DNA of 50,779 bases, taken from contig SVGO01000006.1 of NCBI GenBank assembly GCA_015056305.1, positions 1-50,779 of the forward strand. Reading direction: 5' to 3'. A model generated the notes under the pieces. It had not been told where the DNA came from. It saw only the letters and a program-made list of their open reading frames with translations, and did no database searches. Shown piece by piece: positions 29,422 through 40,651 of this stretch (position 1 is the first letter of the stretch; every line of letters begins with the position of its first letter). Origin of the DNA: Clostridiales bacterium. GTDB lineage: Bacteria > Bacillota > Clostridia > Christensenellales > Aristaeellaceae. Made by a program: the position numbers and the translations under genes.

Positions 29422-30201
29422 TTACATCCACTTGATCGCATTGTAGCAGCAGATCAGGAAAATCACGACGAGCAGACCGGAAAACAGCTTGTCCGTCGTT
29501 TCGGCAGACAGCTTTCTGTGCAGCTTCGCGGAGACAAAGCCGCCGATTGCGCCCGCGGCGACCATCGCCAGCAGGACAGGCACCTCAAACGCAGGCACGC
29601 TGCCCGTCGCAAGGCTTACGATCAGGCTCATGACCTGGCTCATCAGGATGATCAGGATGGAATTGACCGCCGCCTGCTTGGTGCCCATGGAGAAGAAATA
29701 ATACAGCACCGCCAGATTCATCGGGCCGCCGCCGATGCCCAGGAACGACGAGCACATGCCCAGCAGCAGGCCGATCACCACGGCGACAGACGCGCTGTGC
29801 ACGTCCTTGGTGCGGATGCGCGCCTTGTTGCGGACGTAGGCCAGCGTGCCCAGCACCATCAGGCCCAGCACGATCGCCTGAATCATGCCCACCAGCTGAT
29901 CCGCGCCCACAGCCTGCTTGATCATTTCAAACAGGCGCTTGCCCAGCACGCCGCCCACAGCCGCGCCCAGGCCCAGCGGAATGCTGCGCTTTGCATCCAG
30001 CTCCTTGGTCTTGCGGTTCTTGTATACCGAGATCAGCGACATGGCCAGCACGGTCAGTCCCGAAAGGAACGACACCGTCGATACGCTCATGATGCCCGTT
30101 GCATCCAGCAGCGGCTTGATCACCACGCCGCCGCCAATGCCGCAGATACCGCCGATCGTGCTCGCGCAAAGGCACACAACAAACACAAACAGAATCATCA
30201 T
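29422..30201 (-). CDS. Sulfite exporter TauE/SafE (TSUP) family permease
   Basis: GGICGIGGGVVIKPLLDATGIMSVSTVSFLSGLTVLAMSLIS; FLGIGGGPMNLAVLYYFFSMGTKQAAVNSILIIL. Confidence 0.9.
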   Translation of the reverse strand: MMILFVFVVCLCASTIGGICGIGGGVVIKPLLDATGIMSVSTVSFLSGLTVLAMSLISVYKNRKTKELDAKRSIPLGLGAAVGGVLGKRLFEMIKQAVGADQLVGMIQAIVLGLMVLGTLAYVRNKARIRTKDVHSASVAVVIGLLLGMCSSFLGIGGGPMNLAVLYYFFSMGTKQAAVNSILIILMSQVMSLIVSLATGSVPAFEVPVLLAMVAAGAIGGFVSAKLHRKLSAETTDKLFSGLLVVIFLICCYNAIKWM

Positions 30202-30300
30202 TTTTGATTTCCTCCGTACCTTCCGATGCAGGCTTTATCTCCTGCTGCGAATATGCTATAATAGGATTATACTACGCTTTCTGCCAAAGGAGAAGACGCT

Positions 30301-31750
<1,450 letters not shown>

Positions 31751-31799
31751 CAGAGAAAAAGATCTGCAATAGCACAGCATTTGTAAGGGAGAGATTGAT

Positions 31800-32213
31800 A
31801 TGTGGATGATTCTGGCAATTCTTTCCGCAGTGTTTGCAGCGCTTACCTCGATCCTTGCAAAAATCGGTATTGACGGCGTCAATTCCAATCTTGCTACCGC
31901 GATCAGAACCATGGTTGTTCTCATCATGGCGTGGGGAATGGTATTTCTAACCGGCGCTCAAAAGGGGATCGGGGCGATCGGCACCAAAAGCTGGATTTTT
32001 CTGATTCTTTCCGGCCTGGCAACCGGCGCTTCATGGCTGTTCTATTACCGTGCCCTGCAGCTGGGCGATGCTTCCAAGGTTGTACCTATTGATAAGATGA
32101 GCGTCGTCATCACCCTGATTCTGGCATTTGTTCTTCTTCATGAACGTGTTACTGCAAAGTCGGTTATCGGATGCATTCTCATTACCGCCGGAACCTTGTT
32201 CATGGTCCTGTAA
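31800..32213 (+). CDS. EamA-family (DMT) small membrane transporter, single-domain
   Basis: 137 aa, about 5 TM, AKIGIDGVNSNLATAIRT...WLFYYRALQLGDASKVVPIDKMSVVITLILAFVLLHERVT. Confidence 0.88.
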   Translation: MWMILAILSAVFAALTSILAKIGIDGVNSNLATAIRTMVVLIMAWGMVFLTGAQKGIGAIGTKSWIFLILSGLATGASWLFYYRALQLGDASKVVPIDKMSVVITLILAFVLLHERVTAKSVIGCILITAGTLFMVL

Positions 32214-32253
32214 GCAAAAGTGTCATCATGCTCCAGCGCTGGGACTGCCCTAA

Positions 32254-32377
32254 TTAGATTTTTGCTCTATGCCATACAAAAAGACCTTGAGGGATTGCTC
32301 CTTCAAGGTCTTCATTGTTTGATTGTGATTGAGGATCAGTCACTTTGCCTCATAGAGGATCTAAGAGGTTGCCCCGG
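32254..32377. repeat. Left copy of 124-bp direct repeat flanking the LRR/AAA+ island
   Basis: TTAGATTTTTGCTCTATGCCATACAAAAAGACCTTGAGGG...GATCTAAGAGGTTGCCCCGG; 122/124 identical by eye to 47768-47891. Confidence 0.95.
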
Positions 32378-32424
32378 AACATGGAGCAAAACCTTGTATA
32401 TATCCATATTGATCGCTGTTCTCA

Positions 32425-32937
32425 CTATCCGTCAGAAGATTTGCAGATAAACTGCTCCTGCCAGCTCTCGATATTCATCGACTTCCCATTTCTGAATGTT
32501 CCGATTATCCTCCAGCGGAATATCTCCACATCTGTGCAGCCGAAAAACGCCGACCCACTCACCTTCGTTCTTTCGGGAATCAATATTCTTCTCAGTTCTC
32601 CGCAGTTTTCAAAGGCATTTGCACGAATCATATTCAGCTTCTCATTCAGCCTTACATTGTAAAGTTGTGCACACTCTGCAAATGCCTGCTTTCCGATGAC
32701 CCTCATCGAATCGGGCATAATCACATTGCGGATTACCCGGTTGCCGTAGAACGCTTTCTCGCCAATGCGCGTCACCGGGTATCCATCCAGACTTTCTGGA
32801 ATTATCACATTGCTGTCCTTGCCTTCATAGCCCATGATTTCGGATTCTGAAGGTTCCATTGTCTTTAGGTCATCCAAAATCCTGTACCAATAGTCCCCCT
32901 CACAGCAGTACATCTCTTCTTTCCTGCACAGATTCAT
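32425..32937 (-). CDS. Leucine-rich repeat (LRR_5/BspA-type) protein
   Basis: SLDGYPVTRIGEKAFYGNRVIRNVIMPDSMRVIGKQAFAECAQLYNVRLNEKLNMIRANAFENCGELRRILIPE; no signal peptide evident. Confidence 0.82.
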   Translation of the reverse strand: MNLCRKEEMYCCEGDYWYRILDDLKTMEPSESEIMGYEGKDSNVIIPESLDGYPVTRIGEKAFYGNRVIRNVIMPDSMRVIGKQAFAECAQLYNVRLNEKLNMIRANAFENCGELRRILIPERTKVSGSAFFGCTDVEIFRWRIIGTFRNGKSMNIESWQEQFICKSSDG

Positions 32938-32949
32938 ATACATCCCTCC

Positions 32950-33108
32950 TTATATGCGCTGCCTTCTATGATGCAGCGGTGCCGGATCGATCCACAACAG
33001 TTCATCAAACGCTTTCGTACGCGACTGGCGTCCGTCATCGATCCGCCTATACTCTGATTCAGAAAATCTACCACATACGCACTCTTCGTTTAATTTCTTA
33101 ACACCCAT
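32950..33108 (-). CDS. Possible small protein (52 aa), island gene
   Basis: ATG at 33108: MGVKKLNEECVCGRFSESEYRRIDDGRQSRTKAFDELLWIDPAPLHHRRQRI*; fills the gap between two same-strand genes; weak SD. Confidence 0.35.
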   Translation of the reverse strand: MGVKKLNEECVCGRFSESEYRRIDDGRQSRTKAFDELLWIDPAPLHHRRQRI

Positions 33109-33181
33109 CGAAACTCTATCTCTTCATGCTCTGCCATACGGCATGCCAGTCATCTATGTCATTTTTCGGTACTTCGGGCGC

Positions 33182-34963
33182 TCATTTGTCCCTTCCGTTC
33201 CTCGCGAGGGCAAAAGCCAGCGCAGGATAGCCGATCATATTCGCAGCGCAGTTTACAGCATTAAGCAACCTACTACAGCCAGCCCAGCTTTGCCTGAACA
33301 AGTGACGCTTTCTCTTTTCTTTCTTCATCTCTGCCGTGTTGGCCAGAAGGAACGCCCTACAGCAAAGCAGCAGCTGATCATCCTTGTCTTTGCCGTCTTC
33401 TTCATGCAGACAGATATGCGCCGCATCCAGGATGAACGTGTGAATCAATCCATCATCATATGCGTCCGTCAAAGACATGCTCCCAATCGCGCTCATGAAT
33501 CTGCGGCGGATATACGTCGCTGCTGCCCAGCATACCGAATTCAGATCGCGGCCGGTGCTGTCCTCTTCGAATAAAAACGGAAAATTGGAAAAGACCAGGG
33601 GATCTCGACGGATTTCCTGCCTGACGCAGGCAGCCAGATTGCGGGCCGCCTCGTTCACGAGGCGATTCACACCCATGGCATAGATCCGCAGACTGCCTTC
33701 GACGCCGGCACGAACGCAGAGCAAACAGCACAGATCACGCAGCGCTTTTCTCCGTTGCAGATTCAAAAAGAACACCCGCAGCCATACATAGATCCAAGCC
33801 AAAGAATAACCGAACGTTTTGATAAAGCGCTTTCTGTCTGCAAACGAGACAAAAATACTTTCAAAATCCTTCCAGTGGATATACTGATCCGGAAATTCGC
33901 GCGCCATTTTGTAGTTCCGCTGTCCCCGGCGAATCATGCGTACGACGTTTCTTCCGCTCCGTCCGCCAGTCATCCGATCGACCAAATCCACCAGACTGTC
34001 GACGTCCAGCTCATCCTCCTTTACGCAGCAATCATACGCTTCATGAACAAACGTACTGCATATGCTGCGATACTTCTTTCGATCAAATTCGATACTGACG
34101 ACACCATGATTACCGTCGGCAGCCAGCCAGACCAGAATGCTATGGCCGAAAGCAGAACTCAGCGCAAGCTGACTGATAAGGGTTCCCTGAATAGTCATCT
34201 TCTCGATCAGCTCATGACGTTCTTCCCGGTCATATTCATACAGAGTAATGACGCCATCGCTACCGGCGACAGCGGCTGTGCTGTTCTCTCGGGAGAGCGC
34301 AATGGCCGTCGCCCCTTCTTCCCGGAGCATCTGCCATGTGTTTCCAAAGTCGGGCGAGAAGAATACGCTTCCCCGGGCGCCCATCGCAAGTGTGCCGTCG
34401 TGAGAGGACTGAAGATCAACCATCATCTCGCCTTCCTTGGGCACGCTTGGAAAATGCAGAATACGAAGAAAATCGATTCTCCGGTCATATGTCAGCGCCG
34501 TCTCTTCGTTTGCAGCCATGATATACTTGCCCGCATGGCAGCGCATGCGCGACGTCTGCTGAATCAGCAGATTTCCATCAGCACCGACGCCAATCCCATT
34601 TTCCCGATGAATGACGCCAGGGCTCGTTATTCCTGCTGTATGCACCCGGTTGATCTTTGTACAGGAATACATATTATAATCATATACATGCGAACATAAT
34701 CCGTCCCAGACTGCCGCTTCATGCCGGGCCGCGCGAACCGAGCGCAGATAAAGAACAAATCTGCCAAGTTGATCTGTGATACAGTCCAGCGTTCCTCCGG
34801 CGGGAATGCCATAAACAAACGGTGTTTCACTGATATAAAGCTTCAGATTCTGTCCGGTTTTGTTGCGATAACGGGTATACACCATCTCAACGGCAGAAGT
34901 ATTGCAGCAAAGAACGAGATGCACATGCGTATCAATGACAATCTCATTCAAGTTATTTACCAA
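33182..34963 (-). CDS. Uncharacterised island protein: N-terminal beta-propeller-like (Asp-box) region, C-terminal helical region
   Basis: TTG start (LVNNLNEIVID...) 8 nt after AGGAGG; Asp-box-like SPDFGNTW; repeated short beta segments then a long helical C-terminus. Confidence 0.65.
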   Translation of the reverse strand: MVNNLNEIVIDTHVHLVLCCNTSAVEMVYTRYRNKTGQNLKLYISETPFVYGIPAGGTLDCITDQLGRFVLYLRSVRAARHEAAVWDGLCSHVYDYNMYSCTKINRVHTAGITSPGVIHRENGIGVGADGNLLIQQTSRMRCHAGKYIMAANEETALTYDRRIDFLRILHFPSVPKEGEMMVDLQSSHDGTLAMGARGSVFFSPDFGNTWQMLREEGATAIALSRENSTAAVAGSDGVITLYEYDREERHELIEKMTIQGTLISQLALSSAFGHSILVWLAADGNHGVVSIEFDRKKYRSICSTFVHEAYDCCVKEDELDVDSLVDLVDRMTGGRSGRNVVRMIRRGQRNYKMAREFPDQYIHWKDFESIFVSFADRKRFIKTFGYSLAWIYVWLRVFFLNLQRRKALRDLCCLLCVRAGVEGSLRIYAMGVNRLVNEAARNLAACVRQEIRRDPLVFSNFPFLFEEDSTGRDLNSVCWAAATYIRRRFMSAIGSMSLTDAYDDGLIHTFILDAAHICLHEEDGKDKDDQLLLCCRAFLLANTAEMKKEKRKRHLFRQSWAGCSRLLNAVNCAANMIGYPALAFALARNGRDK

Positions 34964-35010
34964 ATTGCTCGCCTCCTTTGTTTTGCAGCGTTTGGGCACG
35001 ATATTTCTTG

Positions 35011-35061
35011 AAAAAAACTGCGTGCCGCCGGCAGCCGGAAAAGCCCGGCAGCCGGCAGCAC
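35011..35061 (-). terminator. Rho-independent terminator
   Basis: Minus strand GTGCTGCCGGCTGCCGGGC-TTTT-CCGGCTGCCGGCGGCAC followed by GCAGTTTTTTTC. Confidence 0.75.
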
Positions 35062-35127
35062 ACATAAAAGGGGGGCTGTTTATTGGGCCGCTTTACAGAT
35101 CATATCCGGCACGTTTCTTCTCTCTGA

Positions 35128-35589
35128 CTAATCCAGGCGAGTGCTCTCCGGACGGCCCCAGTCGATATTATATTGAATCGCGTAATTTTCAGCTTCGCTG
35201 TATTCATACACCAGCAGCCTGAGCTTCGCGCATTTATTAAACACATCCTTGCCAATGATCGTAACGCTCTGCGGAATGCGGATCTTGCTCAGATTCGGAC
35301 AGTCGGAAAATGCACGATCGCCGATAAAAATGACACTGCCGGGCATCTCCACCTGCTTAAGATTCTGGCATTCCTGGAAAGCTTCCTCATCGATCGCCGT
35401 CACAAAGGGCGGGATCACCACCTTGCTCATAATCCGATTCTGACGGAACGCACCCTTGCCGATACAGGTCACTTTCCATTCACCGATCATCTCCGGAATG
35501 CACACCTTTTCTTCATTGCCCCAGTACGCCGTTACCTTGACGCAGTCCTGACGAATATGCTCATTGTAAAAAATCTCGAACTGATACAT
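35128..35589 (-). CDS. Leucine-rich repeat (LRR_5) protein
   Basis: IGKGAFRQNRIMSKVVIPPFVTAIDEEAFQECQNLKQVEMPGSVIFIGDRAFSDCPNLSKIRIPQSVTIIGKDVFNKC; start MYQFEIF after GGAGGAGCAGG. Confidence 0.85.
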   Translation of the reverse strand: MYQFEIFYNEHIRQDCVKVTAYWGNEEKVCIPEMIGEWKVTCIGKGAFRQNRIMSKVVIPPFVTAIDEEAFQECQNLKQVEMPGSVIFIGDRAFSDCPNLSKIRIPQSVTIIGKDVFNKCAKLRLLVYEYSEAENYAIQYNIDWGRPESTRLD

Positions 35590-35724
35590 GCCTGCTCCTC
35601 CTTGGTTTTTTCTGATGTTTTCTTTCAGATGCAGTATAAAATAATATGATGATTTGCTCTCCAAAGCTCAGCTAACCGTCCATCTCAGGCGGACAGCAGC
35701 TGCTTTTTGTCAAACCGGCAATCT

Positions 35725-37101
35725 TCACCTCTCCCTCCTGATCCGCTTTTTCCCCCTCCGATTTTTCTCTTCTTTCTTTCTATCCTCATTCCTCATGCGG
35801 ATGCAGCAGCCCATAGACATATGCTGCATATTTCTTTTCCTGGCGAGGCTGTGAGCATATGTATTCTCATTGACGACAAGCGCCGCTCCGCTTTTCCTGT
35901 CAAATGCATGCCAGCTGATCAGCTTCACACTCGACGGTACAATCACATATTTAAGACTTCTGCAGCTGGAAAAGGCTTCTGCTTTGATGCCGCACACGCC
36001 CTCGCCGATCCGGACCGTATGCAGCGCAGTGCATCTGCCAAACACACCGCTTTCGATGTTCTTTACACTGCCGGGAATCCGCACCTCTTCAAGCCGATAA
36101 CATGCCATAAACGCGCAGCTGTCAATCTCTTCAACCTGTTCGGGAAGCTCAATCTTCTCCAGATTCTCGCAGCGATAAAATGCATCAAAATCGATTCGTT
36201 TCAGATTCTTGGGAAACACGATTTCCTTAAGCCCGATGCACTCCCTGAACGCATGCACTCCGATGCGCGTCACGCTCTCGGGCATCACGATCTTTTCAAT
36301 CTCAGCATGCCTGAGAAATGCTTCCCTGCTAATGCCGCTGACCACTTTTCCCCGAATCTTTTCCGGAATGATTACTTCTTTTTTCCTTCTTCCCAGATAC
36401 GCCATCACATCGACCGTGCCGTCCTGATCATCGCCGTGCAGCCTGTATGCAAAGTCGCCTTCAATCCAATCGCCGCACGTATAGAAGAAACCGTTCTCCA
36501 TCGCATACGTCTGCGCATAGGAATTCTCCTCCACCACCAGGGTCAGGTTATAGATATTGGGATAGATCGGCTCCAACTCATCAGGAATGCTGGTTTTCTT
36601 GATATCCATGACGCTGAATCTGGGATACCTTTCATCCTTGTCTGCTTCATCCAGAGCCACTTCTTCAAGAATAATCTCTTTGTCTTTTATTTCCTGTTTC
36701 CAGTCTTGCTTGATCTGCCTGTGAACCTTTCTGAAAATATCAAACGCGCCCTCGTCGATGTGCTCCACACTCGGCGGAATGACCACCTTTTCCAGCCGCC
36801 TGCAATCCGCAAATGCATTCTTTCCAATATGCTTCACGCCCTGTTCGATGACAAACTCCACGACCGGTCTGAATTCTCTGAAGGCATCCTGACCGATTTT
36901 CGTCACCCTGTGATCATCGATCACGCTGGGAATCAGCATGCTGTTTTTCTTCCCCGGTTCATGTATCCAAATTCTCATCTCCGGTCCCGCGCCCATAATC
37001 TCCGCCGTCCCATCCTCAAGCAGGCAGTATACGAAGCGTCCATCCTGCGTATAGCTCTCGACCTCATGTTCCATGCTGTTCTTGGTTTCCTCTTCCGCCA
37101 T
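35725..37101 (-). CDS. Leucine-rich repeat (LRR_5) protein, 458 aa
   Basis: Multiple LRR_5 units, e.g. ISREAFLRHAEIEKIVMPESVTRIGVHAFRECIGLKEIVFPKNLKRIDFDAFYRCENLEKIELPEQVEEIDSCAFMAC; SD AAAGGAGG. Confidence 0.88.
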   Translation of the reverse strand: MAEEETKNSMEHEVESYTQDGRFVYCLLEDGTAEIMGAGPEMRIWIHEPGKKNSMLIPSVIDDHRVTKIGQDAFREFRPVVEFVIEQGVKHIGKNAFADCRRLEKVVIPPSVEHIDEGAFDIFRKVHRQIKQDWKQEIKDKEIILEEVALDEADKDERYPRFSVMDIKKTSIPDELEPIYPNIYNLTLVVEENSYAQTYAMENGFFYTCGDWIEGDFAYRLHGDDQDGTVDVMAYLGRRKKEVIIPEKIRGKVVSGISREAFLRHAEIEKIVMPESVTRIGVHAFRECIGLKEIVFPKNLKRIDFDAFYRCENLEKIELPEQVEEIDSCAFMACYRLEEVRIPGSVKNIESGVFGRCTALHTVRIGEGVCGIKAEAFSSCRSLKYVIVPSSVKLISWHAFDRKSGAALVVNENTYAHSLARKRNMQHMSMGCCIRMRNEDRKKEEKNRRGKKRIRRER

Positions 37102-37155
37102 ATCAGAATTCCTCCTTTAGTGTTTTGTTTCATCTGTTTCGCCATGCGGCGTTTG

Positions 37156-37953
37156 TCATGTCCCGTATCCTGCCTCCTGTCCGATCTGATTTCTATATGC
37201 GTCGAGCTCATATTTTGCCTCCCAAAGCAGATATAGCCAATGCATATGCTTTGCCTTCAGGCTCGCCTCATCCAGATGAATCAAGTCCTCCCACTCTTCC
37301 TGCGTCAGATTTTCCAGCATGCGCTTATCGGAATATTCTCCATATTGCAGTTCACGCAGGCTGAACATCTGGCGGATTGTCAGTTGATACAGACCGATGG
37401 AGACCTTCCTGTCTGCCTCGATCACAGCAGAAAGCAGCGAAACGTAGGTTTTACCGTGTTTTTTCCTCAGTCTTTCGTCGCGGATCATCCAATCAAGTGT
37501 TTTCATATACTCGTTATAAACAGCAGCAAGACTCTGCGTCCTGTATGCAAGGACATCGACAGTCTGCGGATCGAACCCGTAACCCGACCATCTGAACACA
37601 GCATTTTCATAGCCCAGATTCTGTGCTGCATGCATTGCGCTGGTCCTCATTGATTCCATGTGCTGCATATCCAGCGGCAAGCACTCCTGATAATCGCCGT
37701 ATATGCGCATATACAGGCACGGGTTTTTCTCCTTCGCGGCGTCAAGAATCTGTTCAAACGTCCTCAGCTGCCCAAGCTGTATATTCAGACATGTGCCGGC
37801 TGTATCGGCCATCTTCGTCACTGCGTCGCAAGAATAATATGACATCAGCAGCCTATAATCACGGCTCAGCACATACACCCCAAAGAGCACAATGATCAGC
37901 AGCACCAATACGAACCGCCGCCTCCTGCCCCGTATCAAAGCAGGTATTTTCAT
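37156..37953 (-). CDS. Uncharacterised single-TM island protein
   Basis: MKIPALIRGRRRRFVLVLLIIVLFGVYVLSRDYRLLMSYYSCDAV...; promoter-like element upstream. Confidence 0.6.
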   Translation of the reverse strand: MKIPALIRGRRRRFVLVLLIIVLFGVYVLSRDYRLLMSYYSCDAVTKMADTAGTCLNIQLGQLRTFEQILDAAKEKNPCLYMRIYGDYQECLPLDMQHMESMRTSAMHAAQNLGYENAVFRWSGYGFDPQTVDVLAYRTQSLAAVYNEYMKTLDWMIRDERLRKKHGKTYVSLLSAVIEADRKVSIGLYQLTIRQMFSLRELQYGEYSDKRMLENLTQEEWEDLIHLDEASLKAKHMHWLYLLWEAKYELDAYRNQIGQEAGYGT

Positions 37954-38099
37954 ATTTCTGAATTTCCCTTCTGTTTTTATTCTGTTTTGCTTGGCGTCAT
38001 TATAGACCATATTGCGTTTTTAATTTAGTTTTGCAAAAACGAAAAAACACCCGCCTGAGACGCCGGAAGAGCATGTCCTGCAAGTCCGCACTTCTTGTT

Positions 38100-39248
38100 T
38101 CAGTACGCCAACTTCTCGTAAACACCGTAAATATTTACCAGATATTCCGCAGTCTTATCGGCCCTGTGAATCTCATGTTCTTTGCGGTATTCTTCCATCG
38201 CTTCGCAGCGCCTGATTACGTTGTCCACCCGAATCGCGTTCGCCTCATTATGTATTGCGCCGTCTGCATCCCACTTTCTCTTGCAGTCGTCAATTTTCGC
38301 AAACGAACTATAAAACAGCGTTAAGATTTCCTCTGCATATACTGCAGGCGTCACGAGAACAGACGGCGCTGCCGCATTCTTTTCGCATTCGCAAGAAAAC
38401 CACAGCCGGATCAGCACCCATTCCAGCTTATTCATCTGTTCATACATCTTAAACTGTGTATACGGATCCACCTTTTGAGACAGAATCACGAGATACTGAT
38501 GAACAAAGCAGACGAGATACGAAATCTGAGCAATCGTCATGTCCTGCGCAATGCGATCAAAGCGACCCTGCTTTGCATAGACATATGCCATCATCGAGAT
38601 GACCGCGCAGAATTCTTCGTCCTTATACTCCGTCCCCGTCACCAATACCCGATCCTCGCCTTCGTTCCTCTTGGCGGACATTCTGATCTGTTCATTGAAT
38701 CCGATCCTTATTCTGCTTGATGTATCCGCCGATTCGATCACGCGGTAAAGGTATCCCGCCTTTTTCGCCGATGCATTCTCCCGTGTGATTTCGATACGAT
38801 CAATCAGTTCGCATGCCCTCGTGTATGCCTCGTCATCCGTTTCCGGCCTTATTACAGCCAGACAGCGGAAAAAATTCTTCCAAAGCACGCATTTTTCAAA
38901 GTCATCTTTCCCGTATTCCATCTTCTTTCTGAAAGCACGGATGTATCTCATCTCATCCTTATAAGTCCCAATACTCCGGCACTGCTTCATAAAGGACTCC
39001 ACACTGAATATCGCCTCGTACGCCAGTTTTCGCATCGTCAGCCAGTTTTCCAGCCCTTTTCCGCTGGTCTGCGCCAAAGCCTGCCCGATCATCCATTCTT
39101 CATCCGCCAGCAGATCCAACGCTTCCCCATTCTCGTCTTCCAACGCCATGCTCATCAGCGTCAGCACCTCTCCGATCATCCATCCGCTGCTTCTCAGCGC
39201 TATGCAGCGCATGATCAACTCGTATATGTTTCCCTCATACTGTGCCAT
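38100..39248 (-). CDS. Uncharacterised helical island protein (paralog family member C, no TM)
   Basis: Shares YIRAFRKKMEYGKDDFEKCVLWKNF and EEFCAVISMMAYVYAKQG...DMTIAQISYLVCFVHQYLVIL with the 39389 and 44830 proteins. Confidence 0.68.
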   Translation of the reverse strand: MAQYEGNIYELIMRCIALRSSGWMIGEVLTLMSMALEDENGEALDLLADEEWMIGQALAQTSGKGLENWLTMRKLAYEAIFSVESFMKQCRSIGTYKDEMRYIRAFRKKMEYGKDDFEKCVLWKNFFRCLAVIRPETDDEAYTRACELIDRIEITRENASAKKAGYLYRVIESADTSSRIRIGFNEQIRMSAKRNEGEDRVLVTGTEYKDEEFCAVISMMAYVYAKQGRFDRIAQDMTIAQISYLVCFVHQYLVILSQKVDPYTQFKMYEQMNKLEWVLIRLWFSCECEKNAAAPSVLVTPAVYAEEILTLFYSSFAKIDDCKRKWDADGAIHNEANAIRVDNVIRRCEAMEEYRKEHEIHRADKTAEYLVNIYGVYEKLAY

Positions 39249-39388
39249 GCGTGTTTCCTTCCGATCATCGTCTTTTCTTCATGATAACTTTTTGTCTGCA
39301 CAGATGTGAAAAGAGCTGTCAGGTGTCCTTTTTGATCGGACATCTGACAGCACGATCTATGCAGGCCGGATACGGCCCGACCATTTTC

Positions 39389-40495
39389 TCAGGCGAACAC
39401 CTGACGACGGAGCTTATTCGTCGTCATGTTATACATGCGATTCAGGTCCTTATCCAGTTGCTTCTCCATGGCTTTCTGCTTCTTCAGCGCCTGGGGGAAT
39501 ACGAAACGTTCAATGTACTTCGCCATGCGGCGTGCGCCTGCAGCTGCCTTATGCAGATTTTGAACACTATCCTTTGCCAATTCGGCACTAGCCTCCTTGC
39601 AGGAATTAAACATATCCGCGAAAACTGTCAGCATCCCAAGAGTCGCTACGCACCAGCAGATCTCCAGAAACAAATTTCCACTAAAAGCGTTCAATACAAA
39701 TGTCCAAAATTCGATGCCAATCACGCACAAGACCACGCAACTAAGAATCTTCAGAGCACAATACACGCTCTCTTCAATCACTTCGTCACGATGCGCGTTC
39801 GCCAGGATCTTGATGCGCTCATCATTGGCGCACGTCAGCACAGCCGTCTCCTCAATCGTCATGCTCACAGGCACGCCCTCAATCTCACCCTTCTCCTTCA
39901 AAATATACATCTGCATTGCCATCAGCGCGCGGTACTCCATCTCATTGCCGTTCACCTGCTGCAGCAGCCAGGCCGCATCGCTGCCCGTCTCCATCTGCTC
40001 AAGCGCTTCCGCCTGATTCTCCAGGCCAGTCAGCATCATACGATTATCCTTCACGATCTTGTACGCCAGATTGCGCATCCAAATGGCACGCACCTCCTCG
40101 TTTTCCTTCGTGATCGTCATCTCGCTGATCTCCTTATACAGCGTCGTCTTAGCGTTCTCGCCCTCCTTATTCTGCATGTCAAGCACCGCAATCGCAAACT
40201 GCTTCCAATATTCAAACTTTTCAGCAGCGCTCTTACCCTCATCCATGCGATTCTGGAACTTCTTGAGGTAGAGGTCGCGATCGCTGCGGGCTTCGTCGAG
40301 ATTCTTTTCAAAGAGCTTGACACCATTCAGCGCACGATACGCCATACTGTTTGCCGTCTCCGTGTCGCAATAAGGGAAGGCTTCCTGATACATCGTCGAA
40401 AGGATTTCCTGAATCGAGTAGTTCTTCTTGAGCATCATGTAGTTCTTGCTCGTCTTGTTCAGCGCGTTCACCTGCGTCTGCGTCATCTTCTTCAT
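39389..40495 (-). CDS. Uncharacterised island membrane protein (paralog family member B)
   Basis: YLKKFQNRMDEGKSAAEKFEYWKQF; EYRALMAMQMYILKEKGEIEGVPVSMTIEETAVLTCANDERIKIL; two TM segments; AAAGGAGATAC SD. Confidence 0.75.
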   Translation of the reverse strand: MKKMTQTQVNALNKTSKNYMMLKKNYSIQEILSTMYQEAFPYCDTETANSMAYRALNGVKLFEKNLDEARSDRDLYLKKFQNRMDEGKSAAEKFEYWKQFAIAVLDMQNKEGENAKTTLYKEISEMTITKENEEVRAIWMRNLAYKIVKDNRMMLTGLENQAEALEQMETGSDAAWLLQQVNGNEMEYRALMAMQMYILKEKGEIEGVPVSMTIEETAVLTCANDERIKILANAHRDEVIEESVYCALKILSCVVLCVIGIEFWTFVLNAFSGNLFLEICWCVATLGMLTVFADMFNSCKEASAELAKDSVQNLHKAAAGARRMAKYIERFVFPQALKKQKAMEKQLDKDLNRMYNMTTNKLRRQVFA

Positions 40496-40555
40496 GTTTG
40501 TATCTCCTTTCGTATTTTCATGTTTGATGGCTGTATTGTATCAAATTTCTTTTTT

Positions 40556-40584
40556 CCGTTTTCGTTTGCAAAAAACGAAAACGG
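40556..40584. promoter_or_regulatory. Perfect 12-bp inverted repeat upstream of the 39389-40495 gene (putative operator)
   Basis: CCGTTTTCGTTT-gcaaa-AAACGAAAACGG, upstream of a TACAAT -10-like box on the minus strand. Confidence 0.6.
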
Positions 40585-40651
40585 ATCTGGCATGCTGTTT
40601 TTGAGTTTTATATAGCCGGGCACAGCGTAACGCCTGTGCCCGGCCCTTGTC

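Noticed and set aside
32220-32450. 76-aa plus ORF and the similar 81-aa ORF at 47716-47961
   Set aside because: Same peptide (LYAIQKDLEGLLLQGLHCLIVIEDQSLCLIEDLRGC) arises because both cover the 124-bp direct repeat/hairpin; no independent coding evidence.
34964-35065. N-terminal extension of the 33182 ORF (MCAAGCRAFPAAGGTQFFSRN...)
   Set aside because: Covers the terminator hairpin of the upstream gene; a TTG start with AGGAGG at 34963 is more plausible.
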